A stretch of DNA of 64,000 nt from Ruminococcus sp. (GCA_017403985.1 JAFRDE010000013.1:1-64000), one strand, 5' to 3'; positions 49,356 through 58,558 are shown, counted from the first letter of the stretch. Translations and numbers: made by a program. The notes: a model not told the origin generated them from the letters alone.

Positions 49356-50276
49356 TTAGATTACCAGTCCTGTCGCTTCATCCAGTCCCAGACGGATGTT
49401 CATGTTCTGGATAGCCGCGCCGGACGCGCCTTTGCCGAGGTTATCGAAGCGGGAGATCAGGGTGATGCGGTCGTCGTTGCCGAACGCCGCTACGATCATG
49501 TCGTCGCGTCCGCTAAACGCCGCCGCGCTGATAAAGCCGCTCTCGGTACTGTCGTCATAGCGGATCAGACCGCTCTTGTAGTAATCTTTATATGCTGTCC
49601 TGATATCGTCCAAGGAACAGGATATCATATCGCGCGTTACGGTGACGCTGACCTCCATGCCGCTGTAGTAGGAGGCGACGATCGGGCTGAATACAGGTTC
49701 TTTATCGAGCCCGCAGAGCTTCGCCATCTCGGGGAGGTGCTTATGCGCCTGAGGGAGCGCGTAGATTCGGGGCGCGTCCAACAGCGGATCGCGATCCGCG
49801 CTCTCATATTCCGCGATCATCTTTTTGCCGCCGCCGGAGTAGCCGGTCAGCGAAAAGCATGACAGCGTACTGTCCGCGCCGAGGATCCCCAACTCAACCA
49901 GCGGACGAACCAAAGCGATGAAGCCGCTGGCGTGACAGCCGGGGTTGGCGATACGGGTAGCAGTCTTGATCTGCTCGCGCAGTCCCGTTAACTCGGGCAT
50001 ACCGTAGGTCCAGCCGTCGGCGGTACGGTGAGCGGTCGAGGTGTCGATCACCACCGTGTCGGGATTCGTTATCAATGATACCGCTTCAATCGCCGCCGCA
50101 TCGGGCAGGCAAAGGAAGCTGATATCGCAATTGTTGAGCATTTCGGCGCGTGCCGCGGTATCCTTCCTGAGTTCTTCGGGCAGGATCATCAGCTCGAGCT
50201 CTGGACGGTCGGCGAGGCGTTCGCGGATCCTGAGGCCCGTGGTGCCGGCGCTGCCGTCGATGAATATTTTGTACAT
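49356..50276 (-). CDS. argC: N-acetyl-gamma-glutamyl-phosphate reductase
   Basis: A 306-residue enzyme of the shorter (type 2) ArgC class. DGSAGTTGLRIRERL near residue 7 is the NADP-binding loop, the catalytic Cys is in ANPGCHASGF near residue 113, and YSGGGKKMI near residue 150 plus LPQAHKHLPEM near residue 175 complete the active site. It makes N-acetylglutamate semialdehyde. AGAAGGAT precedes the ATG. Confidence 0.95.
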   Translation of the reverse strand: MYKIFIDGSAGTTGLRIRERLADRPELELMILPEELRKDTAARAEMLNNCDISFLCLPDAAAIEAVSLITNPDTVVIDTSTAHRTADGWTYGMPELTGLREQIKTATRIANPGCHASGFIALVRPLVELGILGADSTLSCFSLTGYSGGGKKMIAEYESADRDPLLDAPRIYALPQAHKHLPEMAKLCGLDKEPVFSPIVASYYSGMEVSVTVTRDMISCSLDDIRTAYKDYYKSGLIRYDDSTESGFISAAAFSGRDDMIVAAFGNDDRITLISRFDNLGKGASGAAIQNMNIRLGLDEATGLVI

Positions 50277-50305
50277 ATGGTCTTATCCTTCTGATTGGTA
50301 CGTAA

Positions 50306-50468
50306 AGCCATCCTTTGGGAAAGGAAGGTGGCACCCGTAGGGTGACGGATGAATTGTACTAAATCGACCGAGCACAGCGAGAAACCATTTTATTCAGTTT
50401 GTCGCTTTGCTCCATTAATACAATTCCTCACCCGCTCCCGCAGGAGCTCCCTTTGCCAAAGGGAGCCT
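50306..50468. repeat. Dispersed element R5, long copy 3 (argC-argH gap)
   Basis: Same plan as the other two long copies: AAGCCATCCTTTGGGAAAGG, hairpin ACCCGTAGGGT, AATCGACCGAGCACAGCGAG, TTAATACAATTCCTCA, CCCGCTCCCGCAGGAG hairpin and CTCCCTTTGCCAAAGGGAG. Confidence 0.85.
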
Positions 50469-51839
50469 TTACAGCTTCTCTCTCACAAATTTGATTTGCT
50501 GTTCGATCGACTGCACGGAGGTGCCGCCGACGGAATTGCGCTTGTTCACGCAGGTATAGAGGTCGATATCCTCATAGAGATCTTCTTCAAAGAGGTCGGA
50601 ATATTCTTTGTATTTTTCGAGCGGTAAGGTCTCGAGCACCTGACCGTTCTCGATGCAATAGGCGACGATGGAGCCGGAGATCTTGTACGCGGTGCGGAAG
50701 GGCATACCCTTCTTGGTCAGGTAATCGGCGAGGTCGGTCGCGTTGATAAAGCCGCGCTGCGCCGCCTTCTTCATGTTCTCAGCCTTGACCTTCATGGTGG
50801 AGATCATACCGATAAAGACCGCCAGCGACATGGCTGCGGTATCGACCGCGTCGAACACGCCCTCCTTATCCTCCTGCATATCCTTGTTATAGGCGAGGGG
50901 CAGACCCTTGAGCATGGTCAGCGCGCCCATCAGGTCGCCGTAGACGCGTCCGGTCTTGCCGCGCACGAGCTCCGCCATATCGGAGTTCTTCTTCTGCGGC
51001 ATGATGGAGGAACCGGTGGTGTAAGCGTCGGAAAGCTCCACAAAGCCGAATTCCCAGCTTGACCAGAGGATGATCTCCTCAGACAGTCGGGACAGGTGCA
51101 TCATCAGGATCGCGATATCTGACAGCAGCTCAATCACAAAGTCGCGGTCGGACACGCCGTCGAGCGAGTTCATCGCGATGCCGTCGAAGCCTAACTGCTC
51201 CGCTTCAAAATAGCGGTCGGTATCGTAGGTAGTACCGGCTAAGGCGCAGCAGCCGATCGGCGAAATATTCATGCGGCGCTTGCAGTCCGTCATACGGTCG
51301 ACATCGCGCAGGAGCATCATGGCGTAAGCGAGCAGATGATGACCGAACATGATCGGCTGGGCTCGCTGTAAATGCGTATAACCGGGCATGATCGCCTCTT
51401 TGTACTCCTCTGCCTTCTCGGTAAGGGCTGAGATCAAACGCTTGGTATCGACCGTCAGCTCGTCGACGCGGTTCATCAGGTACATTCTGAGGTCAAGTGC
51501 TACCTGATCGTTTCTGGAACGAGCGGTATGCAGCTTTTTGCCGACGTCGCCGACGCGGGAGGTGAGCACCTCCTCAACGAACATATGGATATCCTCGGCG
51601 TTCGGATCGATTGCAAGCCTGCCCGCGGCGATATCGTCGAGGATGCGTAAGAGCTCGTCACAGATCGCGTCCGCCTCCCAGCGCTCGATGATGCCCTGCT
51701 TTGCGAGCATCTGCGCGTGGGCGATAGAGCCCGTGATATCCTCCTTATACATCCGGCTGTCAAAGCCGATGGAGCTGTTGAATTCATCCGCGATCTTGCT
51801 GGTGTCTCCGGCGGTACGTCCCGCCCACATTTTTGCCAT
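50469..51839 (-). CDS. argH: Argininosuccinate lyase
   Basis: A 456-residue fumarase/aspartase-superfamily enzyme releasing arginine and fumarate. The signature TTGSSIMPQKKNSD near residue 280 carries the catalytic Ser loop; HTARSRNDQVALDLR near residue 108 and GYTHLQRAQP near residue 157 are the other conserved blocks. ATG at 51839 follows AGGAG; the longer reading from 51881 covers repeat DNA. Confidence 0.96.
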   Translation of the reverse strand: MAKMWAGRTAGDTSKIADEFNSSIGFDSRMYKEDITGSIAHAQMLAKQGIIERWEADAICDELLRILDDIAAGRLAIDPNAEDIHMFVEEVLTSRVGDVGKKLHTARSRNDQVALDLRMYLMNRVDELTVDTKRLISALTEKAEEYKEAIMPGYTHLQRAQPIMFGHHLLAYAMMLLRDVDRMTDCKRRMNISPIGCCALAGTTYDTDRYFEAEQLGFDGIAMNSLDGVSDRDFVIELLSDIAILMMHLSRLSEEIILWSSWEFGFVELSDAYTTGSSIMPQKKNSDMAELVRGKTGRVYGDLMGALTMLKGLPLAYNKDMQEDKEGVFDAVDTAAMSLAVFIGMISTMKVKAENMKKAAQRGFINATDLADYLTKKGMPFRTAYKISGSIVAYCIENGQVLETLPLEKYKEYSDLFEEDLYEDIDLYTCVNKRNSVGGTSVQSIEQQIKFVREKL

Positions 51840-51870
51840 AGTTTTTTCTCCTGTCTTATATACGCGTAAC

Positions 51871-51966
51871 GGCGGGAGCAAGCCCCCGCCCTACGAAAAT
51901 GACATACAAATCTAAAACGCGTCAGCGTTTCCCTTAACCATTCACCATTCACTCTTCACCATTCAC
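51871..51966. repeat. Heptamer tract with covarying hairpins (argH-argG gap)
   Basis: CGGCGGGAGCAAGCCCCCGCC hairpin (R4 type), then AAACGC-GTCA-GCGTTT (51915-51930), CCCTTAA and a CCATTCA/CTCTTCA heptamer tract (51936-51966). This is the reverse orientation of the E1-E3 left end. Confidence 0.7.
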
Positions 51967-51978
51967 CGATGCAAAGAA

Positions 51979-53208
51979 TCATTTATTCTTTGCATCCACA
52001 ACCGCCTGTACCTTGATCGGCAGACCGAAGAGGTTGATGAAGCCCGCGGAATCGGTCTGGTCGTAATCGGACTCGCCGAAGGTCGCGATCTCTTCGCTGT
52101 AGAGGCTGTAGGGGCTGTCAACGCCCGCCTTGATGATATTGCCTTTGTACAGCTTGAGCTTGACGTAGCCGGTGACCTTCTCCTGCGTCTTGTCGACGAA
52201 GGCGGAGAGCGCCTCACGCAGCGGGGTGAACCACTGACCGTTGTAGACGAGCTCTGCGAAGGTGATGGATAATCTCTGCTTCTCGTGCATGGTCATCTTG
52301 TCGAGGCAGATGGACTCGAGGGTCTCATGCGCCTTGTAGAGGATGGTGCCGCCGGGGGTCTCATATACGCCGCGGCACTTCATGCCGACCAGACGGTTCT
52401 CGACGATGTCCAAGAGACCGATGCCGTTCTTGCCGCCCAGCTCGTTTAATTTGAGGATGATGTTCTTTGCGGACATCTTCTCGCCGTCGAGCGCTACAGG
52501 CACGCCCTTTTCGAACTCGATGGTGACATAAGTCGGCTCGTCGGGGGCGTCGATCGGGGATACGCCCATCTCGAGGAAGCCGGGCTTCTCATAGGTCGGC
52601 TCGTTGTTGGTATCTTCAAGGTCAAGGCCCTCATGGCTCAGGTGCCAGAGGTTCTTATCCTTAGAATAATTGGTTTCTCTGTTGATCTTGAGGGGGATGT
52701 TGTGCGCCTCGGCGTACTCGATCTCCTCCTCACGGGACTTGATATCCCAGATACGCCACGGAGCGATGATGGGCATGTTGGGAGCGAAATGCTTGATCGC
52801 CAGCTCGAAACGCACCTGATCGTTGCCCTTGCCGGTACAGCCGTGGCAGATCGCGTCTGCGCCCTCCTTAAGAGCGACTTCGACGAGACCCTTCGCGATG
52901 CAGGGACGCGCGGTAGAGGTACCCAGCAGGTAATCCTCGTAGACAGCGCCCGCCTTCATGGTGGGGATGATGAAATCATCGACGTACTCCTCGGTCTGGT
53001 CGAGGACATAGAGCTTGGAAGCGCCGGTCTTGATCGCCTTTTCCTCTAAGCCCTCCAGCTCGTCAGCCTGTCCGACGTTGCCGGATACCGCGATGACCTC
53101 GCAGTTATTATAGTTTTCTTTCAGCCACGGGATGATGATGGATGTGTCCAGACCGCCCGAATAAGCTAATACGACTTTCTTGATATTTTCCTTGTTCAGT
53201 GTTTTCAT
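51979..53208 (-). CDS. argG: Argininosuccinate synthase
   Basis: A 409-residue N-type ATP pyrophosphatase that joins citrulline and aspartate. [18 protein letters not shown] near residue 12 is the P-loop (SGGxDT); [14 protein letters not shown] near residue 115 binds ATP and citrulline. GGAGGT precedes the ATG at 53208; an upstream in-frame start at 53238 lies in the operator region. First gene of the row, directly behind a promoter with ArgR-like sites. Confidence 0.97.
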   Translation of the reverse strand: MKTLNKENIKKVVLAYSGGLDTSIIIPWLKENYNNCEVIAVSGNVGQADELEGLEEKAIKTGASKLYVLDQTEEYVDDFIIPTMKAGAVYEDYLLGTSTARPCIAKGLVEVALKEGADAICHGCTGKGNDQVRFELAIKHFAPNMPIIAPWRIWDIKSREEEIEYAEAHNIPLKINRETNYSKDKNLWHLSHEGLDLEDTNNEPTYEKPGFLEMGVSPIDAPDEPTYVTIEFEKGVPVALDGEKMSAKNIILKLNELGGKNGIGLLDIVENRLVGMKCRGVYETPGGTILYKAHETLESICLDKMTMHEKQRLSITFAELVYNGQWFTPLREALSAFVDKTQEKVTGYVKLKLYKGNIIKAGVDSPYSLYSEEIATFGESDYDQTDSAGFINLFGLPIKVQAVVDAKNK

Positions 53209-53221
53209 GGTGATACCTCCG

Positions 53222-53317
53222 AATGAATATGCAATCAATTTTGCGTTTATGCATTAATTATACACTATCATGCATATTTGTCAAGGGTTTTCTGCATATT
53301 ATTGCAAATGGATGCAT
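53222..53317 (-). promoter_or_regulatory. argG promoter with phased ArgR-like operators
   Basis: Minus strand TTGACA (53284-53279), 16 bp, TATAAT (53262-53257). ATGCAT-like sites begin at 53229, 53249, 53270, 53292 and 53312, spaced 20-22 bp. TGCAT-TAATT-ATACA (53250-53264) overlaps the -10 and TGCAT-ATTA-TTGCA (53293-53306) lies upstream of the -35. Both are palindromes of ARG-box type. ArgR hexamers bind pairs of 18-bp boxes 3 bp apart (21-bp period), which this matches. Confidence 0.65.
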
Positions 53318-53426
53318 TTTCTGTCATCCTTGACAAAAACCAACATCTATTATAGCGGAGTTTTGTCCATTTATCAAGCCAAATTATCGCATAGAATCGC
53401 GCATAAATATAGGTATAATCACGATA

Positions 53427-53753
53427 GTCAGGAGTGAGTGGTTAGTGACCAGTGATTAGTGATTAGTTAATCAGGCGGGCTCTGCCCGCACCCGAAAAAA
53501 GTAGGGACGGTCATTGACCGTCCGCACGGCAGAAGCGTTTCTTTCCTATCCTGCGTTTTCGATAAATGAAACGCCCGTCATTCTGCGGACGAGCACTGCT
53601 CGTCCCTACGGAAGCAGAGATTTGCTCCGCGATCAACGGCATCTGTCATCAACGTTACGGGAGGAGCAAGCCCCTCCCCTACAACTCACGACTGCGGCGC
53701 TGCCAATAATTCCTAACTCCTAACTCCTCACTCCTAACTCCTCATTCCTCATT
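53427..53753. repeat. Compound repeat island upstream of the TagF-like gene
   Basis: No gene. Order: AGTGATT/AGTGGTT heptamer tract (53432-53472), GCGGGC-TCT-GCCCGC hairpin, R2 element (53502-53632), GGGAGGAGCAAGCCCCTCCC hairpin (53659-53681), CTCCTAA/CTCCTCA heptamer tract (53707-53753). The two tracts form the outer ends. Confidence 0.75.
53502..53632 (+). repeat. Two-palindrome element R2, copy 2, inverted core
   Basis: Left palindrome GGACGGTCATTGACCGTCC, core 53526-53584 (59 nt), right palindrome GGACGAGCACTGCTCGTCC, then CTACGGAAGCAGAGAT. The flanks match copy 3 at 58122 in the same orientation, but the 59-nt core is its reverse complement with about 4 differences. Confidence 0.85.
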
Positions 53754-53798
53754 GAAAGGAGTGTTTCAACACTGTAACCGCTACAAGTGGTAGATTTG

Positions 53799-53828
53799 TT
53801 GACAAAAAGCACATAGATATGGTATCAT
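53799..53828 (+). promoter_or_regulatory. Promoter of the TagF-like gene
   Basis: TTGACA at 53799-53804, 18 bp, TATCAT at 53823-53828. Confidence 0.7.
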
Positions 53829-53885
53829 ATATAGTTGAAAAAGAGCGTATTAGCGCTCATGTGAAAGAGTGAAAGGGGAAAGAAT

Positions 53886-56597
53886 ATGACAGTCTCCGTT
53901 ATCGTTCCTTATATCGAATCCTCAGACCTGATCCTGAAAACTGCCGATTCGCTGAAGAATCAGCATAAAACGGACACGTCGCAGCTGCAGCTTCTGGTCG
54001 CCGACGCCACACAGGAGCAGAGCGCAAAGGAAAAGTTAGCGTCCTACAGCAACGTCAAAATCGTCGCTGTACCCGGCGACAACGAGGCTGAGGCGTATAA
54101 CGCCGCGCTGAAGGAGCTCGACAGCGACTGCGCGATCGTGGCGCGTCCGGGCGACGTTTTCGGCAGCCACTACTTTATGAACGCGCTCAAGGCGCTGAAT
54201 CTCAATAAGCCCTACGCCTTCGCGGCGCCGCAGCGCTTTTGCATCAATCCCGTTTACACCCGCTACAAATATATCAGCCGCACCAACGTCCCTGTCAAGC
54301 AGCAGAACGCGGTCGCGGATATCCGTGATTATCCGAACCTGCTCCAGATGGAGCCGGACGGCAACATTATCAAGAGCGAGGTCCTGAAGCAGTATCCCGC
54401 CGACCCGAAGCTGAAATTCGAATACTTCCACGACGTGATGCTGCGCCTGCAAAGGGATTATCCGACCTACTACGCGATGGGTGAGGCGAACTTCAACTCC
54501 TTCATGCCGCTGAGCGACGATTCGGCTTACTTCGTGCCCTCCAACCGTATCGAATGGTATCAGGAGAGCGTCGACAGCTTCCTGCTGCCGCTGGCTGAGC
54601 GCTTCAAAAACGCGGACGGCACCCTCCCCTATTACATCCAGTTCTACCTGATGTACGCGGTAGCGGCACGCTTCCTCGCCAACATGAACAACCGCAACAA
54701 GCGCAACATGAGCGTCGAAGAGCTCGACAGCTTCTTTCAAAGCTGCAAAAAGGTGCTGGACCTGCTGGATGACGCCATGATCCTCAACGCGGGCAAATAT
54801 AAGGCGCTCGGCTACAGCGAGGAAGCCGCCGAGATGTTCTACATGCTCAAATACGATACGACCCTCTACGATATGCCTCAGCACCTGAGCGAAGGCAACG
54901 AGGACGTCGCCCTCGACGTCAGCGACGTAGTCATCGCGCGTATGCAGGGACAGAGAGTCGGTCTGCACGTACTGGATTACAGCGACGGCAAGATCCTGCT
55001 GGACGGCTCCTTCCGTCAGGTATTCAACCTGAACAAGATCGAGCTGTATGCCGTATGGAACGGCGAGCGCATCGACCTCGTCGACAACGACCGCTATTCG
55101 CTGACCAAGTACTTCGGCATCAGCGCCTATAAAAAATTCACCTTCCGCCTTGATCTGCCGATCGACGACAGCCTGTCAAAGCAGAAGCTGAGCTTCTTTG
55201 CAAAATACAAAAACACCCGCGTGCCGCTGCAGTTCTCCTATCTGCACCACTGGGCGAAATTCGCCGCAGCTCCTGCGGGCGGCTACTGGCGGTTCAACAA
55301 ATACATGGCAACCATCGCCGACAACCGCGACCTGATCATCGAGCGCGCTTCAAAGAAAAAGACCCTCAGCCGCGAGCTGCACTATCTGCCGGGCGTCTTC
55401 AGAGAGAGCAAGCGCACCTTCATCACCCGCGTGCAGTACTGGCTGACCCGCCCGTTCTATAAGAACAAGCGCATCTGGCTGATGTACGATAAGCTGTACA
55501 AGGGCGGCGACAGCAGCGAGTACCTGTACCGCTTCTGCAAAGGCAAAAAGGACGGCGTGACCCGCTACTACATCATCGACAAGAACACCTCCGACTATAA
55601 GCAGATGAAGAAGGACGGCCTGCATCCCGTCAAGACCGGCTCCTTAAAGCACAAGATGGCGTTCCTGAACGCGGACATCACCCTGATCACCAACTCCCAG
55701 ACCTTCCCCTTCAACGGCTACAGTCTGGATAAGAGCCGCTTCATCCGCGACCTGTGCAACTTCCCGACCATGTGCCTGCAGCACGGCTTATCGGTACAGA
55801 AGTGCGCGATGGCGCAGCAGCGCATCATCGACAACACACGGATGTACTTCATCGCCAGCAAGTATGAGGAAAAGAATCTGAACAACCACGCCTACAGCTA
55901 CGAAGGCACCGACATCATCCGGATGACCGGTATCGGACGCTACGACGGACTGATCAACAACGACCAGAAGCAGATCCTCTTGTCCCCGACATGGCGTATG
56001 TACAACGCGATGCCCGTCACCACCAGCGAGGGTGAACAGCGCTCTTACAACCCCGACTTCAAGAATACGGTCTACTACCGCATCTATAACGACCTGATCA
56101 ACGATCAGAAGCTCATCGAGACCGCCAAGCGCACCGGCTACAAGATCAAGTATCTGCTGCACCCGATCCTCTCCGCGCAGGTGGACGACTACACTCCCGA
56201 TCCGTATGTGGAGGTCATCTCCTCGGTCGGCGACTTGAGCTACGAAAAGATCCTGACCGAATCGAGCCTGATGGTCACCGACTACTCCGGCGTACAGTTC
56301 GACTTTGCGTACATGAAAAAGCCGCTCGTCTACTTCCACCCTGACGAGCTGCCCGCGCACTATGACGACGGCGGTTTCTTCTACGACACCATGGGCTTCG
56401 GCGAGATCTGCACCACCTCGCAGATGCTGGTCGACACCCTGTGCGAATACATGGAGAACGGCTGCAAAATGAAGCCCGAGTACATCGCCAGAGTCGACGA
56501 CTTCTATCACTACGACGACCACAACAACTGCCAGCGCATCTATGACGAGATCATGAAGTTCCAGAAGCAGGTAGACGTCGATAAAATGAGGAGTTAG
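53886..56597 (+). CDS. TagF-like CDP-glycerol:poly(glycerophosphate) glycerophosphotransferase with GT2 N-terminus
   Basis: A 903-residue two-domain protein. Residues about 1-230 form a GT2-like domain (VSVIVPYIESSDLILKTADS; a DxD-like ARPGDVFGSHYF near residue 90). Residues about 530-890 form the CDP-glycerol glycerophosphotransferase domain with FPTMCLQHGLSVQK near residue 638, the substrate His, and SSLMVTDYSGVQFDFAYMKK near residue 795, the TDYSS-type CDP-glycerol motif. It would polymerise a glycerol-phosphate polymer such as wall teichoic acid. AAGGGG precedes the ATG. The last codons (KMRS) and TAG lie in a heptamer tract. Confidence 0.88.
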   Translation: MTVSVIVPYIESSDLILKTADSLKNQHKTDTSQLQLLVADATQEQSAKEKLASYSNVKIVAVPGDNEAEAYNAALKELDSDCAIVARPGDVFGSHYFMNALKALNLNKPYAFAAPQRFCINPVYTRYKYISRTNVPVKQQNAVADIRDYPNLLQMEPDGNIIKSEVLKQYPADPKLKFEYFHDVMLRLQRDYPTYYAMGEANFNSFMPLSDDSAYFVPSNRIEWYQESVDSFLLPLAERFKNADGTLPYYIQFYLMYAVAARFLANMNNRNKRNMSVEELDSFFQSCKKVLDLLDDAMILNAGKYKALGYSEEAAEMFYMLKYDTTLYDMPQHLSEGNEDVALDVSDVVIARMQGQRVGLHVLDYSDGKILLDGSFRQVFNLNKIELYAVWNGERIDLVDNDRYSLTKYFGISAYKKFTFRLDLPIDDSLSKQKLSFFAKYKNTRVPLQFSYLHHWAKFAAAPAGGYWRFNKYMATIADNRDLIIERASKKKTLSRELHYLPGVFRESKRTFITRVQYWLTRPFYKNKRIWLMYDKLYKGGDSSEYLYRFCKGKKDGVTRYYIIDKNTSDYKQMKKDGLHPVKTGSLKHKMAFLNADITLITNSQTFPFNGYSLDKSRFIRDLCNFPTMCLQHGLSVQKCAMAQQRIIDNTRMYFIASKYEEKNLNNHAYSYEGTDIIRMTGIGRYDGLINNDQKQILLSPTWRMYNAMPVTTSEGEQRSYNPDFKNTVYYRIYNDLINDQKLIETAKRTGYKIKYLLHPILSAQVDDYTPDPYVEVISSVGDLSYEKILTESSLMVTDYSGVQFDFAYMKKPLVYFHPDELPAHYDDGGFFYDTMGFGEICTTSQMLVDTLCEYMENGCKMKPEYIARVDDFYHYDDHNNCQRIYDEIMKFQKQVDVDKMRS

Positions 56598-56651
56598 GAG
56601 TTAGGAATTAGGAATGAATGGCGGGCGCTGCCCGCACCCGATTATAATAAT

Positions 56652-56681
56652 GTCATTGCGGGGCTTTAGCCCGTGGCAATC
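56652..56681. repeat. REP-like hairpin
   Basis: GTCATTGCGGGGC-TTTA-GCCCGTGGCAATC within element E4. Confidence 0.7.
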
Positions 56682-56696
56682 TCAACCAAATAAAAA

Positions 56697-56733
56697 CGCC
56701 CGCGACTTTTACACAGAGTCGCGGGCATTTCCT
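56697..56733. terminator. Bidirectional terminator
   Basis: GCCCGCGACT..AGTCGCGGGC 10-bp perfect stem, TTTT on the minus strand and ATTTCCTTTAT on the plus strand, between convergent genes. Confidence 0.75.
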
Positions 56734-56797
56734 TTATATGCTGTTATTTCAATCCAAAAGCCGTCAGGCTTTCCCTTCATTATTCATTCTTAAGTTT

Positions 56798-57946
56798 TCA
56801 GTCTTCAGTCTTCAGTTTTCTCTTCTTCCTCGCCTCTCTCAATTCCTGCAGGTTCGCGGGCTTACGCTGCATATACGCCATGAAGATATCGCACACCTTG
56901 CGGACGAGGACGCACAGCACCAGCGAAACGACGAAGCTGCCGAAATAAAGCATGACATAATGCTCGGGCTTGGTGTTGTAAACGCGCTCGATATAGTGGT
57001 TGATGTTCAGATAGATCATGTAGTATTCCATCGAGTACATACCGACGAATTCAAAGAAATTGCGCAGGAGATTGCCTCTGCCCTTGTGGCGCAGAGAGGT
57101 GCAGACAAAGCTGAGCAGCACCACCAGCACGATGCCCAGCGCGGCGCCGACATAGCGATAGAAGAAGATGTACATCGGCTCGATATCTTTGCTGTATCCG
57201 GGGATCAGCGCCTTCATGATGGGCGTATAGCTGTTGAGCAGAGCGGTCAGACCGACAGCCAGCCCCAGAAACAGCCAGAGCCATTTGCGGTTGATCTCCT
57301 TCTTTTCCATGACGAACTTGCCCGCCCAGATGCCGATGACGAAGGACGGTACGCGGCACAGCGCGATCTCCCAGTAACGGTAGAAGCCGGGCGCGATGAA
57401 GCGCAGCGCGAAGGTGGCGGCCACGACAACCGCGATGATGCCGAGCATGCCCCACAGGCGGAAGCGCTCGATGATCTTGAAGAAGATCGGGAATACGAGG
57501 TACAGCACCAGGATCAGCGAGATGAACCAGAACACGCGTTCACCCTTGGCAAAGAAATAAGTGAACGAGATACGGCTGAGATAGTGCTTGAGACCGGATG
57601 TGTATCTGCCGGTCGCGTAACGGAACGAGAAGTAAAAGATCCCGATCAGCAGCGCCGTAGGCAGCACACGCATAAAGCGCTTTTTCAGAAAGCGCCCGAA
57701 GCGGTTATCCTTGGTGAAGGAGAAAAACAATCCGACGCCCGACAGGAACAGGAACATGTCCACGCCGATATTGCCCATGCCGCGGAAAGCGCCGAACACA
57801 TCGATGATGAATTTGTTGTCCGTGTACTGCGCCATCGTCAGGAAATCCGAGTGGAAGAGTCCGATCCACAGCGTCGCGATACCGAACAGGACGTTGCGCG
57901 CTTCGCTGATGGTGAACAGGTTGAACATTTTTTTGGAAGAAGCCAT
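56798..57946 (-). CDS. Acyltransferase family 3 (OafA-like) membrane protein
   Basis: A 382-residue polytopic protein with about ten membrane helices, the usual size of acyltransferase-3 proteins that O-acetylate surface glycans. GIATLWIGLFHSDF near residue 20 holds the conserved catalytic His; GVDMFLFLSGVGLFFSF near residue 62 and KKRFMRVLPTALL near residue 90 are family blocks. No C-terminal SGNH domain. The ATG at 57946 follows CGGAGGG. The last residues (KLKTED) and TGA are encoded in a CAGTCTT heptamer tract. Convergent with the TagF-like gene. Confidence 0.88.
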   Translation of the reverse strand: MASSKKMFNLFTISEARNVLFGIATLWIGLFHSDFLTMAQYTDNKFIIDVFGAFRGMGNIGVDMFLFLSGVGLFFSFTKDNRFGRFLKKRFMRVLPTALLIGIFYFSFRYATGRYTSGLKHYLSRISFTYFFAKGERVFWFISLILVLYLVFPIFFKIIERFRLWGMLGIIAVVVAATFALRFIAPGFYRYWEIALCRVPSFVIGIWAGKFVMEKKEINRKWLWLFLGLAVGLTALLNSYTPIMKALIPGYSKDIEPMYIFFYRYVGAALGIVLVVLLSFVCTSLRHKGRGNLLRNFFEFVGMYSMEYYMIYLNINHYIERVYNTKPEHYVMLYFGSFVVSLVLCVLVRKVCDIFMAYMQRKPANLQELREARKKRKLKTED

Positions 57947-58121
57947 AAAAACCCTCCGTTTCCCAAAAATACAGTCCGGCATACAGCCAAACTATCTTTA
58001 GTATTATACCAAAAACTGCCTATACTGTCAATTCCGTTTGTAAGTTTCTCATCCATGTTTATTCCTCCCGCGACAGGGCGTTGGTTAACATCAATCATCG
58101 GTCAAGGCGAACCCTCTTAAC

Positions 58122-58252
58122 GTAGGGGCGGTCATTGACCGTCCGCAGAATGACGGGCGTTTCATTTATCGAAAACGTCAGATAGGAAAGAAGCGCTTCT
58201 GCCGTGCGGACGAGCAATGCTCGTCCCTACGGAAGCAGAGATCTGCTCCGCG
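58122..58252 (+). repeat. Two-palindrome element R2, copy 3
   Basis: GGGCGGTCATTGACCGTCC, GC, core 58147-58205 (59 nt), GC, GGACGAGCAATGCTCGTCC, CTACGGAAGCAGAGAT. Core orientation equals copy 1 and is opposite to copy 2. Confidence 0.85.
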
Positions 58253-58279
58253 GAAGACGTCATCTGTCATCAACCCCCT

Positions 58280-58362
58280 GCCGCGGTACGTCGCAAGCGC
58301 CGTACCCTACCACGCACACTGCATAGGGGACAGCGCTCGGACACGCGTGTCCGACGTCCGGT
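58280..58362. repeat. Dispersed repeat R6
   Basis: GCGGTACGTCGCAAGCGCCG, TACCCTACCAC, CACACTGCA, GGGGACAGCGCTCG, as at 16434-16514. Confidence 0.65.
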
Positions 58363-58414
58363 AACGCTGGTTTGTCATCAATCGTCGGTCAACCCGTCCC
58401 CTCTCAATTATCAT

Positions 58415-58443
58415 TTGCATTTTCTTAAAATATGTATTATACT
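58415..58443 (+). promoter_or_regulatory. Promoter of metG
   Basis: TTGCAT at 58415-58420, 17 bp, TATACT at 58438-58443; leader of about 210 nt. Confidence 0.6.
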
Positions 58444-58558
58444 ATTACGGTATGGATATTTCGCGGACGGATCCGATGACTATTTGGTATTGCCTTATCC
58501 GATCGCTCCGCGAACGTCCCTTGTGTCAAGGGACGCGGACGAGCAATGCTCGTCCCTA

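Larger units (their letters stand above)
56586..56820 (-). repeat. Composite heptamer-bounded element E4 (reverse), interrupted
   Basis: AGTTAGG/AATTAGG tract (56588-56618), GCGGGC-GCT-GCCCGC hairpin with ACCCGAT, a REP unit (56652-56681), a terminator (56698-56726), hairpin AAAGCC-GTCA-GGCTTT (56757-56772), CCC, then CATTATT and CAGTCTT heptamer tract (56777-56820). It is E1-type in reverse order with two insertions. Confidence 0.75.
57947..58414. other. Gene-free repeat island upstream of metG
   Basis: No gene supported. It holds the R2 element (58122-58252), the R6 repeat (58280-58362) and short direct strings such as CATCTGTCATCAAC shared with 53641. A 141-codon open frame at 58217-58642 runs through this DNA and has no recognisable domain. 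Confidence 0.6.
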
